In this document: positions 37,270-46,975 of the stretch, in pieces | How the letters are laid out: every line of letters starts with the position of its first letter | Numbering within the stretch: the first letter of the stretch is position 1 | Assembly: GCA_900696485.1 (NCBI GenBank) | Contig: CAADGG010000060.1 | Location: 62,001-126,000, forward strand | Direction of reading: 5' to 3' | Source: an uncultured Pseudomonadota bacterium | GTDB lineage: Bacteria > Myxococcota_A > UBA9160 > PR03 | DNA: 64,000 nucleotides | Notes under the pieces: model-generated | What the model was told of the DNA's origin: nothing | What the model saw: the letters and a program-made list of their open reading frames with translations, nothing else | Databases searched by the model: none | Program-made: the position numbers and the translations under genes

Positions 37270-38069
37270 AGCGGCGAGATCCAACTCATCGCTCGCAGGA
37301 GCCAACCCGGCCGCTGCTTGTCGTCGATGACTCCGAGTCCGTCGAGCGTGATCCTGGCTTCGGCGAGGACCGTCGACGGCACGACGTTCTCGATACTGAT
37401 GTCGGCGCGCCGGACCAGCGCTTCGAGCGTCATGTATTGGAGCTCATGATTGACCGTGATGGAGCGTCGACCGCGGATGTGCAGGACGTCGCCGGGAAGC
37501 ACCGCCACGACGCGCGTCGTGATGACGGCTTCGAAGCTCCCGCTGCGCTCGGTCGTCCCGCTGCCGTCGAAGTCGTTCGTCGAACTGCCCTGGGCGATCG
37601 TGAGATCCTCGCCGGCGTCGACACTGCGACGGTCGGCCTTGACGAGTCGGCCGAGCAGTTCTCCCACCGGTTTCGCGATGAGCCCCTGGAGGCCGATATC
37701 GGAGCGGAGAATCGCCGAAAGATCCCCCTCGGACTCGAGACCGGTCGCCGCCTCGTTGCGCGCCTCGACCTGCTCGACGACCCGGACGGTGAGCAGATCG
37801 CCGACGTTGCGCGCCTTGCGGTCGAAAGACAGGAAGGATCCGGACGCGAAAGCTCCCGGCCAGATCGCTCCTTCCGTCGGTCCAGGCTTCGGCGCCGGAG
37901 TGACGGGCTCGTAGTCGAACGGCCGCTGGGCTTCGCGGAGCGCGTTCTCCACGCAGCCGGATCCCAGCAGCATCGCGACTGCGATCGACGCCGCGGCGCC
38001 CGCGACCGAACCGGGGCCGCTGCGCGTCGCCTGACGAGTTCTGCGCGCGCCCGGATCAGAACGCGACAT
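37266..38069 (-). CDS. flgH: Flagellar L-ring lipoprotein FlgH
   Basis: 267 residues from ATG 38069, overlapping flgA by 14 bases. The lipobox LLGSGC follows a hydrophobic stretch. Then SFLSFDRKARNVGDLLTVRVVEQVEARNEA and FDGSGTTERSGSFEAVITTRVVAVLPGD, the family core. It forms the outer-membrane ring, so the organism has a Gram-negative envelope with an LPS-side outer membrane. Confidence 0.95.
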   Translation of the reverse strand: MSRSDPGARRTRQATRSGPGSVAGAAASIAVAMLLGSGCVENALREAQRPFDYEPVTPAPKPGPTEGAIWPGAFASGSFLSFDRKARNVGDLLTVRVVEQVEARNEAATGLESEGDLSAILRSDIGLQGLIAKPVGELLGRLVKADRRSVDAGEDLTIAQGSSTNDFDGSGTTERSGSFEAVITTRVVAVLPGDVLHIRGRRSITVNHELQYMTLEALVRRADISIENVVPSTVLAEARITLDGLGVIDDKQRPGWLLRAMSWISPL

Positions 38070-38781
38070 GAACGATTCCTCTCGCGTCGACTCGCCCGAC
38101 CACCTCGTTGCGTGACGCGCTGTTCTGGACGCGGACGAGGTCGCCGGCATGGCCGTCCTGTCTCGCGATTCCGGTGGCTTCGATCCGCAGACCGTCGTCC
38201 TCGAAGCGCATCCGGACCGGTTCTCCTCGCCGCACCAACGGGATGGACTCGAACCAGGCTTCCCGCACCGGCGTTCCCGCGGCCAGATTCCGGCGAGCCC
38301 GCGTACCGGCGATCTCCGCCGCATCCGACAGCGCGTACCGGCGATGAGAAGCGCTCTCGAGCGGGAGGAGCTCGAAGTCCGCTTCGCTGACCTGTTCTCC
38401 TCGGGAGATCGAGCGACGAGTGACGAGCCCGAGCTGCGATTCCGCCACCTCGACCAGCACTTGGTGCTCGCCGATCACTTCGCCATCGCGGCGAAGCACG
38501 ATCCGGACGGGGACATCGCCACGCAGCGGGACTTCGGCGGCGCTCGAGATCTCCGTTTCGACCTCGGAGGGGTCGCTGCCCGCCGGCAGGAGATCCGGGA
38601 CCGGCGGGACGGAGACACGCACCGGCCGATCCGGCAAGCGTGGGAGCACGAAGGCCTGGATGCGGCCTTCGATCCACCGCGTGTCCGCATCCGCACTTCC
38701 TTCTGCAGCGCTCACCAGATGTGCGCAAGCGAAGAGCCCGGAGAGCGCCAGGATCAGACGGACGCGACCGCGCGCGCTCAT
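38056..38781 (-). CDS. flgA: P-ring assembly chaperone FlgA
   Basis: 241 residues with a signal peptide (RLILALSGLFACAHLVSA). The C-terminal SAF domain is clear: SISRGEQVSEADFELLPLE, LRRNLAAGTPVREAWF, VRRGEPVRMRFEDDGLRIEATG, ending GRVDARGIVHVAF. FlgA helps FlgI form the P ring. The position between flgG and flgH is common in deltaproteobacteria. Confidence 0.92.
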   Translation of the reverse strand: MSARGRVRLILALSGLFACAHLVSAAEGSADADTRWIEGRIQAFVLPRLPDRPVRVSVPPVPDLLPAGSDPSEVETEISSAAEVPLRGDVPVRIVLRRDGEVIGEHQVLVEVAESQLGLVTRRSISRGEQVSEADFELLPLESASHRRYALSDAAEIAGTRARRNLAAGTPVREAWFESIPLVRRGEPVRMRFEDDGLRIEATGIARQDGHAGDLVRVQNSASRNEVVGRVDARGIVHVAF

Positions 38782-39563
38782 CGTGACAGCGCTCCGACGA
38801 CCTGCATCATCTCGTCGCCGGCCTGAATCACGCGGGAGTTCATCTCGAAAGCGCGCTGGGCGAGGATCATCGAAACCAGCTCCTCGGCAACGTTGACGTT
38901 CGACGACTCGAGAAACCCCTGGGCGATCTCTCCGAAGCCGCTCTCGTCGGGAATGCCCAGCTCCGCGCTGCCGGAGGCCTCCGTCTCGGTGAAGAAGTTG
39001 GCGCCGATCCCGCGCAGTCCCGCCGGATTCGCGAAGCGAGCCAGTTCGATCTGACCGGCTTCGATCGGCGTCGACGAGCCGGATTGCAACACCGAGACAG
39101 TCCCGTCTCGGAGCACCGTGACCTCGAGTGCGTCGGTCGGGATCGTGATGTTCGGAATCATCTGGAATCCCTCGTTCGTGACGACGTTTCCGTCCTGATC
39201 GAGCTTGAACGATCCGTCGCGAGTGTAGACCGTCTCGCCATCCGGCTTGGTGACCTGGAAGAAGCCGTCTCCCTGGACCGCGAGATCCAGTTGGCCGTCC
39301 GTTCGCAGCGCATCTCCCTGGCTGAAGTGGCGGCTCACGCTCGCCAGCCGCACACCGCTGCCGATCTGGACACCCGTCGGGATCACGTTTCCAGCCGTCG
39401 ACATGGCACCGGGAGTTCGCAGGGTCTCATAGAAGAGATCCTGGAAGTCGGCACGCCCACGCTTGAAGCCGGTCGTGTTGACGTTCGCGAGGTTGTTGGA
39501 GATCGCGTCGAGCCGGGTCTGTTGCGCATTCATCCCGGTCGCTGCGGTGAACAATGCTCTCAT
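38778..39563 (-). CDS. flgG: Flagellar distal rod protein FlgG
   Basis: 261 residues, almost exactly the usual length. MRALFTAATGMNAQQTRLDAISNNLANVNTTGFKRGRADFQDL and a C-terminus with EELVSMILAQRAFEMNSRVIQAGDEMMQVVGAL, typical FlgG. It forms the distal rod. ATGA overlap with flgF. Confidence 0.97.
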   Translation of the reverse strand: MRALFTAATGMNAQQTRLDAISNNLANVNTTGFKRGRADFQDLFYETLRTPGAMSTAGNVIPTGVQIGSGVRLASVSRHFSQGDALRTDGQLDLAVQGDGFFQVTKPDGETVYTRDGSFKLDQDGNVVTNEGFQMIPNITIPTDALEVTVLRDGTVSVLQSGSSTPIEAGQIELARFANPAGLRGIGANFFTETEASGSAELGIPDESGFGEIAQGFLESSNVNVAEELVSMILAQRAFEMNSRVIQAGDEMMQVVGALSR

Positions 39564-40300
39564 CTCGATAGCTCCTCGATCAGCCGGCGGCTGGATTCAT
39601 CTTCCGATTGCAGGGCTCGCATGGATGTGTCGAAGCTCCTCTGGAGCAGGACGAGCCCGGCGAGTTCTTCGACGGGCCGCACGTTCGACCGCTCGAGGGA
39701 GGCCTCGGCGAAGCGCGGCTCGGCGATGTCCTCTTGGACCGAACCCGGGCGCACGCGGAACAGGTTCCCGCCCTCCGGCTCGAGCGCATCGGCAGCTTCG
39801 AAGCCGACCAGTTTGAGCCGACCGAGCACGGTCCCTGCCGCATCCACGACTTCTCCGGAGCCGAGGATGCGTGCCGGCCCGGACGCCACCGCGATCGGGC
39901 CGCCCTCGCCGACGACCGGATCTCCGGCGGGCGTCGCCAACACGCCGTCTGCTCCCACGACGAAGGCTCCCGCCCGCGTGTAGCGCGGCCCGTCGAGCGT
40001 CTCGACCTCGAAGAAGCCGGGGCCCTCGATCGCGACGTCGAGGCCACCACCGGTCGGCGCGATCGGACCGATCGAGAGGTCGAGCCCGCCCGCGTCAGTC
40101 CCCGGAAAGACCCGCCCCGGCGCGCCGCGGGCCGGGCCGACGTCGAGATCGGCGACCGCGGTCTCGAGGACCGACGAGAAGACGAGTTGCGCGCGCTTGA
40201 AGCCGACGGTGTCGGCATTGGCGAGATTGTTCGAGACGACGTCGAGTTCCTGCAGGCGGCTGCTGGCGCCGGAAAGACTGATCCAGAGTGCGCTCGACAT
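39560..40300 (-). CDS. flgF: Flagellar proximal rod protein FlgF
   Basis: 246 residues from ATG 40300. MSSALWISLSGASSRLQELDVVSNNLANADTVGFKRAQLVF is the FlgF N-terminus; the C-terminus ends LLQRSFDTSMRALQSEDESSRRLIEEL. First gene of the flgF-fliW operon, with a sigma-54 promoter 57 bases upstream. Confidence 0.95.
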   Translation of the reverse strand: MSSALWISLSGASSRLQELDVVSNNLANADTVGFKRAQLVFSSVLETAVADLDVGPARGAPGRVFPGTDAGGLDLSIGPIAPTGGGLDVAIEGPGFFEVETLDGPRYTRAGAFVVGADGVLATPAGDPVVGEGGPIAVASGPARILGSGEVVDAAGTVLGRLKLVGFEAADALEPEGGNLFRVRPGSVQEDIAEPRFAEASLERSNVRPVEELAGLVLLQRSFDTSMRALQSEDESSRRLIEELSR

Positions 40301-40356
40301 GATCCCTCGTGGCTCCCATTCGGTCTGCGATGGTCTGCGATCTTCTTCGAGGACAA

Positions 40357-40373
40357 AGCAAGTGGCGTGCCAC
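40357..40373 (-). promoter_or_regulatory. Sigma-54 promoter of the flgF-fliW operon
   Basis: Minus strand GTGGCACGCCACTTGCT, with GG and GC ten bases apart, near-perfect. The start would be near 40346, leaving a leader of about 46 bases. The gap also contains a 9-base tandem repeat GTGATGGGG at 40493-40510 of unknown meaning. Confidence 0.9.
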
Positions 40374-40530
40374 ACCGAGAAGGGGAAGATTCTGCCGCTT
40401 TCGCAGCGCAGCGTGCGCCGTTGCCGTCCTCGCAGGATCGACCCGGCACCGTTTTCCGAGCAGATCGCAAGCTTCGTTCCATTTCGAAACGCGTGATGGG
40501 GGTGATGGGGGTGCTGGAGCTCCGACGCGA

Positions 40531-40794
40531 TCACACCTTCACGTCGACGTGTCGACCCTTCTCCGGATCTGCCGGCCCGGCAGGGTCTGCGTCACGGCGC
40601 GGATCGCTCGCCACCGGCTCCGAGGTTCCGGAGGCCGGGTCGGCCGGAACAGGCTTGCGGTCCCGACGCCGCGGCACACCTCGCTCTCGGCCGGCCTCGC
40701 GCCGCTTTTCCGGGTCCGGAGTGACCCGATCGACCCGAGGAACCTCGTCGAGCGGGCTGGCCGCTGGCCGCGGACCCTCGATCGAGCCGTTCAT
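40531..40794 (-). CDS. Small disordered protein after flhG
   Basis: 87 residues; the ATG overlaps the flhG stop (ATGA). It is Pro-, Arg- and Asp-rich with no fold evident (PEKRREAGRERGVPRRRDRK, PSEPVASDPRRDADP-type runs), and ends in HVDVKV. That ending resembles the end of FliK here (RLDVHV), which may be chance. In many deltaproteobacteria a sigma-28 gene or small cytosolic protein follows flhG; here there is none. Function unknown. Confidence 0.55.
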   Translation of the reverse strand: MNGSIEGPRPAASPLDEVPRVDRVTPDPEKRREAGRERGVPRRRDRKPVPADPASGTSEPVASDPRRDADPAGPADPEKGRHVDVKV

Positions 40795-41621
40795 CCCGGG
40801 TCCCTTCGAGTCCAACCGGCCGGCATCGGGCAGGGCTTCGTCGGCAGCAATCGGTCGACGAAGCCGACGAGGCGTGAGGACGTTTCGCAGGCGGGAAACA
40901 GGTCGACCAACGCCCGCTGCCGTGCCACGGCTTCGACCAGCCGGGGATCGTGCGGGAGCCAGCCGAGCCACCCGAGTTCGAGATCGAGGAAGCGCGTCGC
41001 CAGACGCCCGATGCGGTCTCGGGTCGCGCGGGCCTCGCGCGCGTGGCGGGCTGCATTGACGAGCAGGTCGACGTCCTGACCCCGGTGCTCTCGCCCCAGG
41101 ACCTTCAGCAGCGAGTACGCGTCGGCCAGACTGGTCGGCTCGCCGTTCGTCACGAGGACCCGGCGCCGACTGGCGCCTGCGAGCGCGACGACGGCCGGCC
41201 CGATGCCCGAGGCTGCATCGAGGAACGTCGCGTCGAAGCGACGGGACAGCGCGGTGACGAAGTGAGCGAGATGCTCGGCCGCTTTCCTGTCGAGCGTCGC
41301 GAGTTCCGATCGGCCGGCCGCGGCGGGCAGCACCGTGATGCCTCGCGGTCCCTCGAGCAGTGCCGTCTCGATCGGAGCACTTCCATCGAGAACGTCGAGC
41401 AGGGTCGCGGACGGCAACAATCCGAGCAGGACGTCCACGTTGGCAAGACCGAGCGCCCCGTCGATCAGCAGGATTCGGCGGCCGCTTCGTGCCGCGGCGA
41501 TCGCGAGGTTGGTCGCGATGTTGGTCTTGCCGACCCCACCCTTCCCACTCATCACGGTGATCAGTGTTCCAGTACCGGCGTCCGCCGCGGCGTCGAGGGT
41601 CGGTCGACTTCGCAGGGTCAT
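40791..41621 (-). CDS. flhG: Flagellar number regulator FlhG (MinD/ParA family)
   Basis: 276 residues from ATG 41621 (ATGA overlap with flhF). The deviant Walker A SGKGGVGKTNIATNLA and LIDGALGLANVDVLLGL are present, and the Walker B-like segment reads FLDAASGIG. FlhG/FleN limits flagellar number and works with FlhF and FleQ. The N-terminus has no clear D-Q-A-x-x-L-R motif of the kind that activates FlhF. Confidence 0.93.
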   Translation of the reverse strand: MTLRSRPTLDAAADAGTGTLITVMSGKGGVGKTNIATNLAIAAARSGRRILLIDGALGLANVDVLLGLLPSATLLDVLDGSAPIETALLEGPRGITVLPAAAGRSELATLDRKAAEHLAHFVTALSRRFDATFLDAASGIGPAVVALAGASRRRVLVTNGEPTSLADAYSLLKVLGREHRGQDVDLLVNAARHAREARATRDRIGRLATRFLDLELGWLGWLPHDPRLVEAVARQRALVDLFPACETSSRLVGFVDRLLPTKPCPMPAGWTRRDPG

Positions 41622-42796
41622 GCTGCGATCCCCAGCATCTGACGGGCAAGGACACGGGGTTCCGGAAGCGTGAGGTCCTCGGGAACCCGGCGGCCGACTC
41701 CCAACCACGAGAGAGGCGGCGTCGCGTCGTCGAGCAGAAGGTTGGCGATGCTGGTGAGGCTCTCGGTCTCGTCGGCATGGGTCAGGATCAGCGTATCCGG
41801 CCTCGTCGGTGCAAAGCGGCGCAGCTCTGCGCGCAGGTCTTCTTCCTTCGTCGTCGCATCCAGAACGAGATGGACCCGGGCGCGGTTGCCGCATGCCGAA
41901 CGCAGGCGGGCGAGTTCCATGAGTCCGGCCGGATCGTGCCGGGCCTGGCCGCAGGTGTCGATCAGGATTCGGCGTGCACGAAGCTTCCCCAGCTGGCATG
42001 CCGCTTCCTCCGGAGAGACCGCCGTTGCGAAAGGGATCCGCCGTTCCGCACTCAGCGCGCGCAGCGGCTCGAGGCCGCCGGCGCGATGAACATCGGTACT
42101 GAGGATGGCGGAGTCCTCCGGCGCACCCGGCTGCCGAGCTGCCAGCTTGGCGATGGTCGTCGTCTTGCCGACGCCACACGAGCCGACGACGAGGGTGACG
42201 GAGTGCGGATCGTCGTTTCGCGGTGGCGGGAGTCGTGCGTCGAGGCGAGCCGCGAGCGTGTCGATCAGGACGGCCTCCGTGTCCCCGGCATCCGCCCGGG
42301 ATCCCGCGGCTTGCGCGAGGTCGCGCGCGTGCCGCGGCGACCAGCCCGCAGTCAACAAGCGATCCATCATGGTGTTTCCGGATGTGGTGTTTCCGGACGG
42401 CGCTTCACGAACCGCGAGCGACGTTACGACACGTCGCAGCTCCGTCAGCTGCTCCTGCCAGCGCTCCTCGTCGCGGGCGGCGGCGATCGCATCCACACTG
42501 TGTCGCAGCGTGCGGATCTCGGCTTCGATCGGGTCCAGCAGCGACTGCGTGATCGAGAGGGAACGCCAGGAGGGGTCGGCGTCCCGGACGGCTCCGGACG
42601 GACCCGACGACGGGGAGCGTCGCTCGCGATCGACCGCGGCGACCACTTCGACGACCGGCCGGGAGAGCCAGCCGAAGATCGTGCCGCTCCGTCGCACGGA
42701 ACGCGTCGAGAGCACCAGCGCGTCGGGGCCCAGCTCCTGCCGCACCTGTCCCAGGACCTCTTCCATCGTCGCCGCCTGGTAGCGCTTAATGTGCAT
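41618..42796 (-). CDS. flhF: Flagellar placement GTPase FlhF
   Basis: 392 residues. MHIKRYQAATMEEVLGQVRQELGPDALVLSTRSV is the usual start, and the SRP-type GTPase has VVGSCGVGKTTTIAKLAAR and DTCGQARHDPAGLMELA. FlhF selects the cell pole for a new flagellum. An 11-base overlap with flhA is seen. Confidence 0.95.
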   Translation of the reverse strand: MHIKRYQAATMEEVLGQVRQELGPDALVLSTRSVRRSGTIFGWLSRPVVEVVAAVDRERRSPSSGPSGAVRDADPSWRSLSITQSLLDPIEAEIRTLRHSVDAIAAARDEERWQEQLTELRRVVTSLAVREAPSGNTTSGNTMMDRLLTAGWSPRHARDLAQAAGSRADAGDTEAVLIDTLAARLDARLPPPRNDDPHSVTLVVGSCGVGKTTTIAKLAARQPGAPEDSAILSTDVHRAGGLEPLRALSAERRIPFATAVSPEEAACQLGKLRARRILIDTCGQARHDPAGLMELARLRSACGNRARVHLVLDATTKEEDLRAELRRFAPTRPDTLILTHADETESLTSIANLLLDDATPPLSWLGVGRRVPEDLTLPEPRVLARQMLGIAA

Positions 42797-44846
42797 CGGC
42801 GAGCCCTAGCGTGCCGACGCCGACGAGCCGCAGCTCCGGCGGAATCTCCGCGTGCGAGAGCACCGGCAGGCGGGCGTCGATGCGCCCGGCGACCTGACGG
42901 AGCGCGGCGCGAATCGAGGCCGGACACAACAGCGCCGGCAGCGCCGAACCGGCCGGCCGACCTGCGACGGCTTTCTCGAGCGAGCGGATCAGACGCTCGA
43001 GCGTGGCCGCATCGAGGGAGAAGAAAGACCCGTTGTCGGATCGCTGCACGGCGGCGCGTAGACGCTCCTCGAGGTTCGGCTCGAGCGTCAGCACCGGCAG
43101 CGCGCCGGTCGGATCGAGATGCGTCTTCGTCAGGGTTCGCGCCAGGCGCTGGCGCACGAGATCGGTCAGGGCGTCCGCATCCTGGCTCTTCGAGGCGTGG
43201 TCCGCCAGCGTCTCGAGAATGACTTCGAGGTCGCGGATCGAGACCTGCTCGGCCAGCAACTGCCGGAGCGTCCGATGCAGAACCGAGACCGGGACCAGCG
43301 CCGGAACGATCTCCTCGACCAGCTTGGGCGCCCGCTCGCCGAGCTGCGCGAGAAGCTCCTGGACATGGCGCCGCGACAGGAGTTCCGCCGCCTGCGCGCG
43401 GATCGTCTCCGAAAGATGCGTCGTGATCGCGGTCGCGGCATCCACCACGGCGTAGCCGACGGCGGCCGCCCGGTCGCGATCACGCGCGCGGATCCAGAGG
43501 GCAGGCAGCCCGAAGGCCGCGTCGCGCGTCTCGATGCCACTGATTGCCGGCACGTCGTCAGAGGGTCTGAGTGCGAGCCAACGACCCGACGGCACCTCTC
43601 CGCTCGCGACTGGATTTCCGCGTAGCAGGATCGAGTAGTTGTCGGGTCCGAGTTGGACGTTGTCTCGGACATGAATGAGCGGAACGACGAATCCGAGCTC
43701 ACCGGCAAGCTGGCGCCGCATCGCCCGGATCCGGCTCAGCAGCTCACCGCCGCGAGACGGATCCGCGAGCGACACGAGCTGATAGCCGATCTCGAGCTCG
43801 AGTTCGTCGACCTCGAGCGCGCGTCGCACCTGCACCTCTGCATCCGGCTCGGTCGCCGTCGGAGCCACGACCATCGCCGCCTCCGCCTCACTGCGCTTGC
43901 GAGTGGCGGCGTGGCGAGCGAGCCACCCCGTGGCGCCGCCGAGCACAGCGAAGGGCAGAAACGGCAATCCCGGAACCACAGCGAGCGCCCCGAGCATCAC
44001 CGCCGCCAACGTCAGCGCGCGCGGCTGCAGGACGAGCTGGTCGCGAAGGTCGAGTGCGAGGCGCGAGCTGCCCCCCGCGCGCGTCACGACTACGCCCGCC
44101 GCCGTCGAAACGATGAGCCCCGGAATCTGGCTGACGAGACCATCGCCTACGGTCAAGATCGTGTACGAGGCCAGGGCGTCGCCGATTCGCATGCCGTTCT
44201 GCAGCACCCCGACCCCGAGCCCTCCGAGGACGTTGACCGCCATGATGACGAGACCTGCGATCGCATCGCCCCGTACGAACTTGCTCGCGCCGTCCATCGC
44301 GCCGTAGAAGTCCGTCTCCTGCTGGAGCTCGCTGCGCCGAGTGCGCGCTTGCTGATCGTCGATCACGCCATGATTCAGATCGGCGTCGATCGCCATCTGC
44401 TTTCCCGGCATCGAATCGAGTGTGAAGCGAGCCGCCACCTCCGCGATGCGTCCGGCACCCTTCGTGATCACGACGAAGTTGATGACGAGGAAGATCAGGA
44501 AGACGACGAAGCCGACGAAGTAGTTGCCACCGACGGTAAACGAGCCGAAGGCTTCGATCAGATGGCCCGCGGCGCTCCCGCCTTCATTTCCCTTGAGCAG
44601 GATCAAGCGGGTGCTCGCGACGTTCAGACCCAGACGGAGCAATGTCACGATCAGCAACAGAGAGGGAAATACCGAGAAATCGAGTGGCCGCTCGGTATTG
44701 ATCGCTACCAGCAGGATCAGCAGGGAGATCGTGAGCGAGATCGCGAGCAGAACATCCAGGAGAGTCGGGGAGATCGGCAACGCGAGCATCGCGAGAATCC
44801 AGAAGAACGCCGTCGCGAGGAGGGTCTCGGAGTTGATCCACTTCAC
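42786..44846 (-). CDS. flhA: Flagellar export gate protein FlhA
   Basis: 686 residues with a GTG start overlapping the flhB stop. Eight membrane helices lie in the first 330 residues with the FHIPEP-type region (RFTLDSMPGKQMAIDADLNHGVIDDQQA), and a cytoplasmic domain follows that ends GTLGLADAH. It forms the nonameric ring that docks chaperone-substrate complexes and drives export. Confidence 0.97.
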   Translation of the reverse strand: MKWINSETLLATAFFWILAMLALPISPTLLDVLLAISLTISLLILLVAINTERPLDFSVFPSLLLIVTLLRLGLNVASTRLILLKGNEGGSAAGHLIEAFGSFTVGGNYFVGFVVFLIFLVINFVVITKGAGRIAEVAARFTLDSMPGKQMAIDADLNHGVIDDQQARTRRSELQQETDFYGAMDGASKFVRGDAIAGLVIMAVNVLGGLGVGVLQNGMRIGDALASYTILTVGDGLVSQIPGLIVSTAAGVVVTRAGGSSRLALDLRDQLVLQPRALTLAAVMLGALAVVPGLPFLPFAVLGGATGWLARHAATRKRSEAEAAMVVAPTATEPDAEVQVRRALEVDELELEIGYQLVSLADPSRGGELLSRIRAMRRQLAGELGFVVPLIHVRDNVQLGPDNYSILLRGNPVASGEVPSGRWLALRPSDDVPAISGIETRDAAFGLPALWIRARDRDRAAAVGYAVVDAATAITTHLSETIRAQAAELLSRRHVQELLAQLGERAPKLVEEIVPALVPVSVLHRTLRQLLAEQVSIRDLEVILETLADHASKSQDADALTDLVRQRLARTLTKTHLDPTGALPVLTLEPNLEERLRAAVQRSDNGSFFSLDAATLERLIRSLEKAVAGRPAGSALPALLCPASIRAALRQVAGRIDARLPVLSHAEIPPELRLVGVGTLGLADAH

Positions 44847-45931
44847 GGCGAGACACCCCAGCCGGCGGCACGTCGCCGATCGAGTCGGTAGACGTAGGCG
44901 AGCAGCTCGGCGATCGCCTGGAACAGAGCCACCGGGACCTCGCGCCCGACCGGGGCGGTGCGATAGAGCAGGCGCGCCAGCGGGCGGTCTTCGACGATCG
45001 GAATCTGATGGTTCCGCGCGATCTCGAGGATTCGCTCGGCCATGTGATTGCGGCCCTTGGCGACGACGGTTGGCGCCGTCATCGACGCCCTCCGGTAGGC
45101 GAGCGCCACGGCGAAGTGGGTGGGATTCCGGACCACCACGTCGGCACGCGAGATATCCTCCACGAGCCGTTGCTTCGAGAGTTCCCGCGCCACCTGTCGC
45201 TGCCGGCTGCGCAGGTGCGGATTGCCATCGCGATCCTTGATCTCTTCGCGAACGTCCTGGCGCGACATGCGCAGCTTCTTCTCCTGTCGGTAGCGCACCC
45301 AGACGAGGTCGAAAGCGGCGAGCAGTGCCAGCGCCGAGAGGATCGGTACGATGACGCGGATGGCGAGTCGTCGAACCAAGCTCAGACTCGCCGCGGGATC
45401 GGCGTCGATCAGTGGCTGCACGGACTCGGCGATCCCGCGCGCCACGACGGCGCCGACCCCCAAGACCACGGTGAGCTTGACCAGCGACTTGAACAGCTCG
45501 ACAGCTCGATCGGGCGAGACCATCCGGCGCATCCCCTGGATCGGATCGAAGCGGTCGGCGCGCAGCTCGAACGCCTTGCGGGCGAACAGCGGCCCCACCT
45601 GGGAGAAGGCGACCAGGCCGCCGCCGAGCGCCAAGCTCAGCAGCAGCGGGAGCTCACCGCGTGCGACGTCGAGTACGCTGTGCCGAAGCAGCGCGTGGAA
45701 ATCCCCGACGGTGGCCGGCACCAGCGCCGCTCCACCCCAGAACAGCCGCGCCTGCTGCACGAGCCGATGTGCCAGCAGAACGCCGACCGACGAGAGAAGG
45801 AGCGCAAACGCCATGGCCATCCCGATCACGGCCGCGACGTCGCGGCTGTGTGCGACCTCGCCCTTCTCTCGGGCTTCTTCACGGCGCTTCGGGGTCGCCG
45901 GCTCGGTCTTCTCGGCTTGCTCGTCGGCCAC
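44843..45931 (-). CDS. flhB: Flagellar export switch protein FlhB
   Basis: 362 residues, GTG start. The N-terminus ADEQAEKTEPATPKRREEAREKGEVAHSRDV, four membrane helices, and the cytoplasmic part with VVVRNPTHFAVALAYRR carry the autocleavage NPTH site. It switches export from rod/hook to filament proteins, in response to FliK. Confidence 0.97.
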   Translation of the reverse strand: MADEQAEKTEPATPKRREEAREKGEVAHSRDVAAVIGMAMAFALLLSSVGVLLAHRLVQQARLFWGGAALVPATVGDFHALLRHSVLDVARGELPLLLSLALGGGLVAFSQVGPLFARKAFELRADRFDPIQGMRRMVSPDRAVELFKSLVKLTVVLGVGAVVARGIAESVQPLIDADPAASLSLVRRLAIRVIVPILSALALLAAFDLVWVRYRQEKKLRMSRQDVREEIKDRDGNPHLRSRQRQVARELSKQRLVEDISRADVVVRNPTHFAVALAYRRASMTAPTVVAKGRNHMAERILEIARNHQIPIVEDRPLARLLYRTAPVGREVPVALFQAIAELLAYVYRLDRRRAAGWGVSP

Positions 45932-45932
45932 G

Positions 45933-46706
45933 CTACGGTGCTCCCATCACAGCCGTGAACGCCCGCCCGGGCCATCTCTCGAGCGAGCCGACGACGGCCG
46001 CGGTGAAGCCCGACACGCCGGCCAGCATCATCCCGAGCATCAGCAGGACGTGCGCCGGGATCTGCACCATCATGAGATTCATCTCCGGGAGCACGCGCCC
46101 GAGCACACCCATCGCGAGATTCGCGAGCAGCAGTGCCGCCGTGACCGGTGCCGCGAGGCGTACCGCGATCGAGAACAGGTCGGCGCCGAGTCCGGCGATC
46201 CCGATCGCCGAGGCGACGAAGGGCCCGCCGCCGCCCGGTGGCAGCACCGAGAAGGACGTGGCGAGCGCACGGATCAGTACGTGATGGCCATCGATCGCGA
46301 AGTAGAGCAGCACCGCGATCGATTCGAGCAGCAGTGACGGAGACGTGGTAGAGGCTCCGCTTCCCGGATCGATCAGCGTCGCCGCACCGAGTCCTCCCTG
46401 TGCAGAGAGGAGCCCGCCGACGAGCCCCATCGCATCGAACACGAGGCGTGCCGCGAAACCGAGTGCAAATCCGATGAGCAGCTCGCCAACCACCGCACCG
46501 GCGAGGGAGATCCCGCTCGACAGCTCGGGAAGTGCCGTTGCCGCCAATCCCTGACTCAGGCTCGAGGCGACGAGAATTCCCAGTCCGGCGCGCATGCGCA
46601 TCGGCACCGCCGTGTTCCCGAATACCGGGGCGACGATCGCCAGGGCGACGACGCGCACCGACGCGAACAGCCCTGCGAGCAGCAGTTCCGGTTCCAGCGC
46701 GCTCAA
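45933..46706 (-). CDS. fliR: Flagellar export gate protein FliR
   Basis: 257 residues from TTG 46706, which overlaps the fliQ stop (TTGA); no ATG or GTG fits better. Start MSALEPELLLAGLFASVRVVALAIVAPVFGNTAVPMRMRAGLGILVA is the FliR pattern. Six membrane helices. It joins FliP and FliQ in the export gate helix. Confidence 0.93.
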   Translation of the reverse strand: MSALEPELLLAGLFASVRVVALAIVAPVFGNTAVPMRMRAGLGILVASSLSQGLAATALPELSSGISLAGAVVGELLIGFALGFAARLVFDAMGLVGGLLSAQGGLGAATLIDPGSGASTTSPSLLLESIAVLLYFAIDGHHVLIRALATSFSVLPPGGGGPFVASAIGIAGLGADLFSIAVRLAAPVTAALLLANLAMGVLGRVLPEMNLMMVQIPAHVLLMLGMMLAGVSGFTAAVVGSLERWPGRAFTAVMGAP

Positions 46707-46975
46707 AGTGCCCCACGACGTGCGGCGAAGTCGAACATCCGCACAGTGAACTCGATCAGCAACCCCATGATCCACGGAAACAGGACGCTGAAGAGCACGA
46801 GGACGGCAATGATCTTCGGGACGAACACGAGCGTCTGGTCATTGATCTGCGTCGCCGTCTGAATCACAGAGATCGTCAGACCTACGAGCAGCGCGCCGAC
46901 CAGGATCGGCGCCGCGGCCCAGAGAACGGCCCGCAAGGTCTCCTGCAGCAGCCAACTCGCCAGCTCGACGGTCAT
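46703..46975 (-). CDS. fliQ: Flagellar export gate protein FliQ
   Basis: 90 residues with two membrane helices (AVLWAAAPILVGALLVGLTISVIQTATQINDQTLVFVPKIIAVLVLFSVLF). TQINDQTL is the FliQ signature. ATGA overlap with the fliO-fliP gene. Confidence 0.94.
   Translation of the reverse strand: MTVELASWLLQETLRAVLWAAAPILVGALLVGLTISVIQTATQINDQTLVFVPKIIAVLVLFSVLFPWIMGLLIEFTVRMFDFAARRGAL

Noticed and set aside
40493..40510. Short tandem repeat GTGATGGGG considered as a CRISPR or integration site
   Set aside because: Only two full units, no spacers and no nearby cas or integrase genes.
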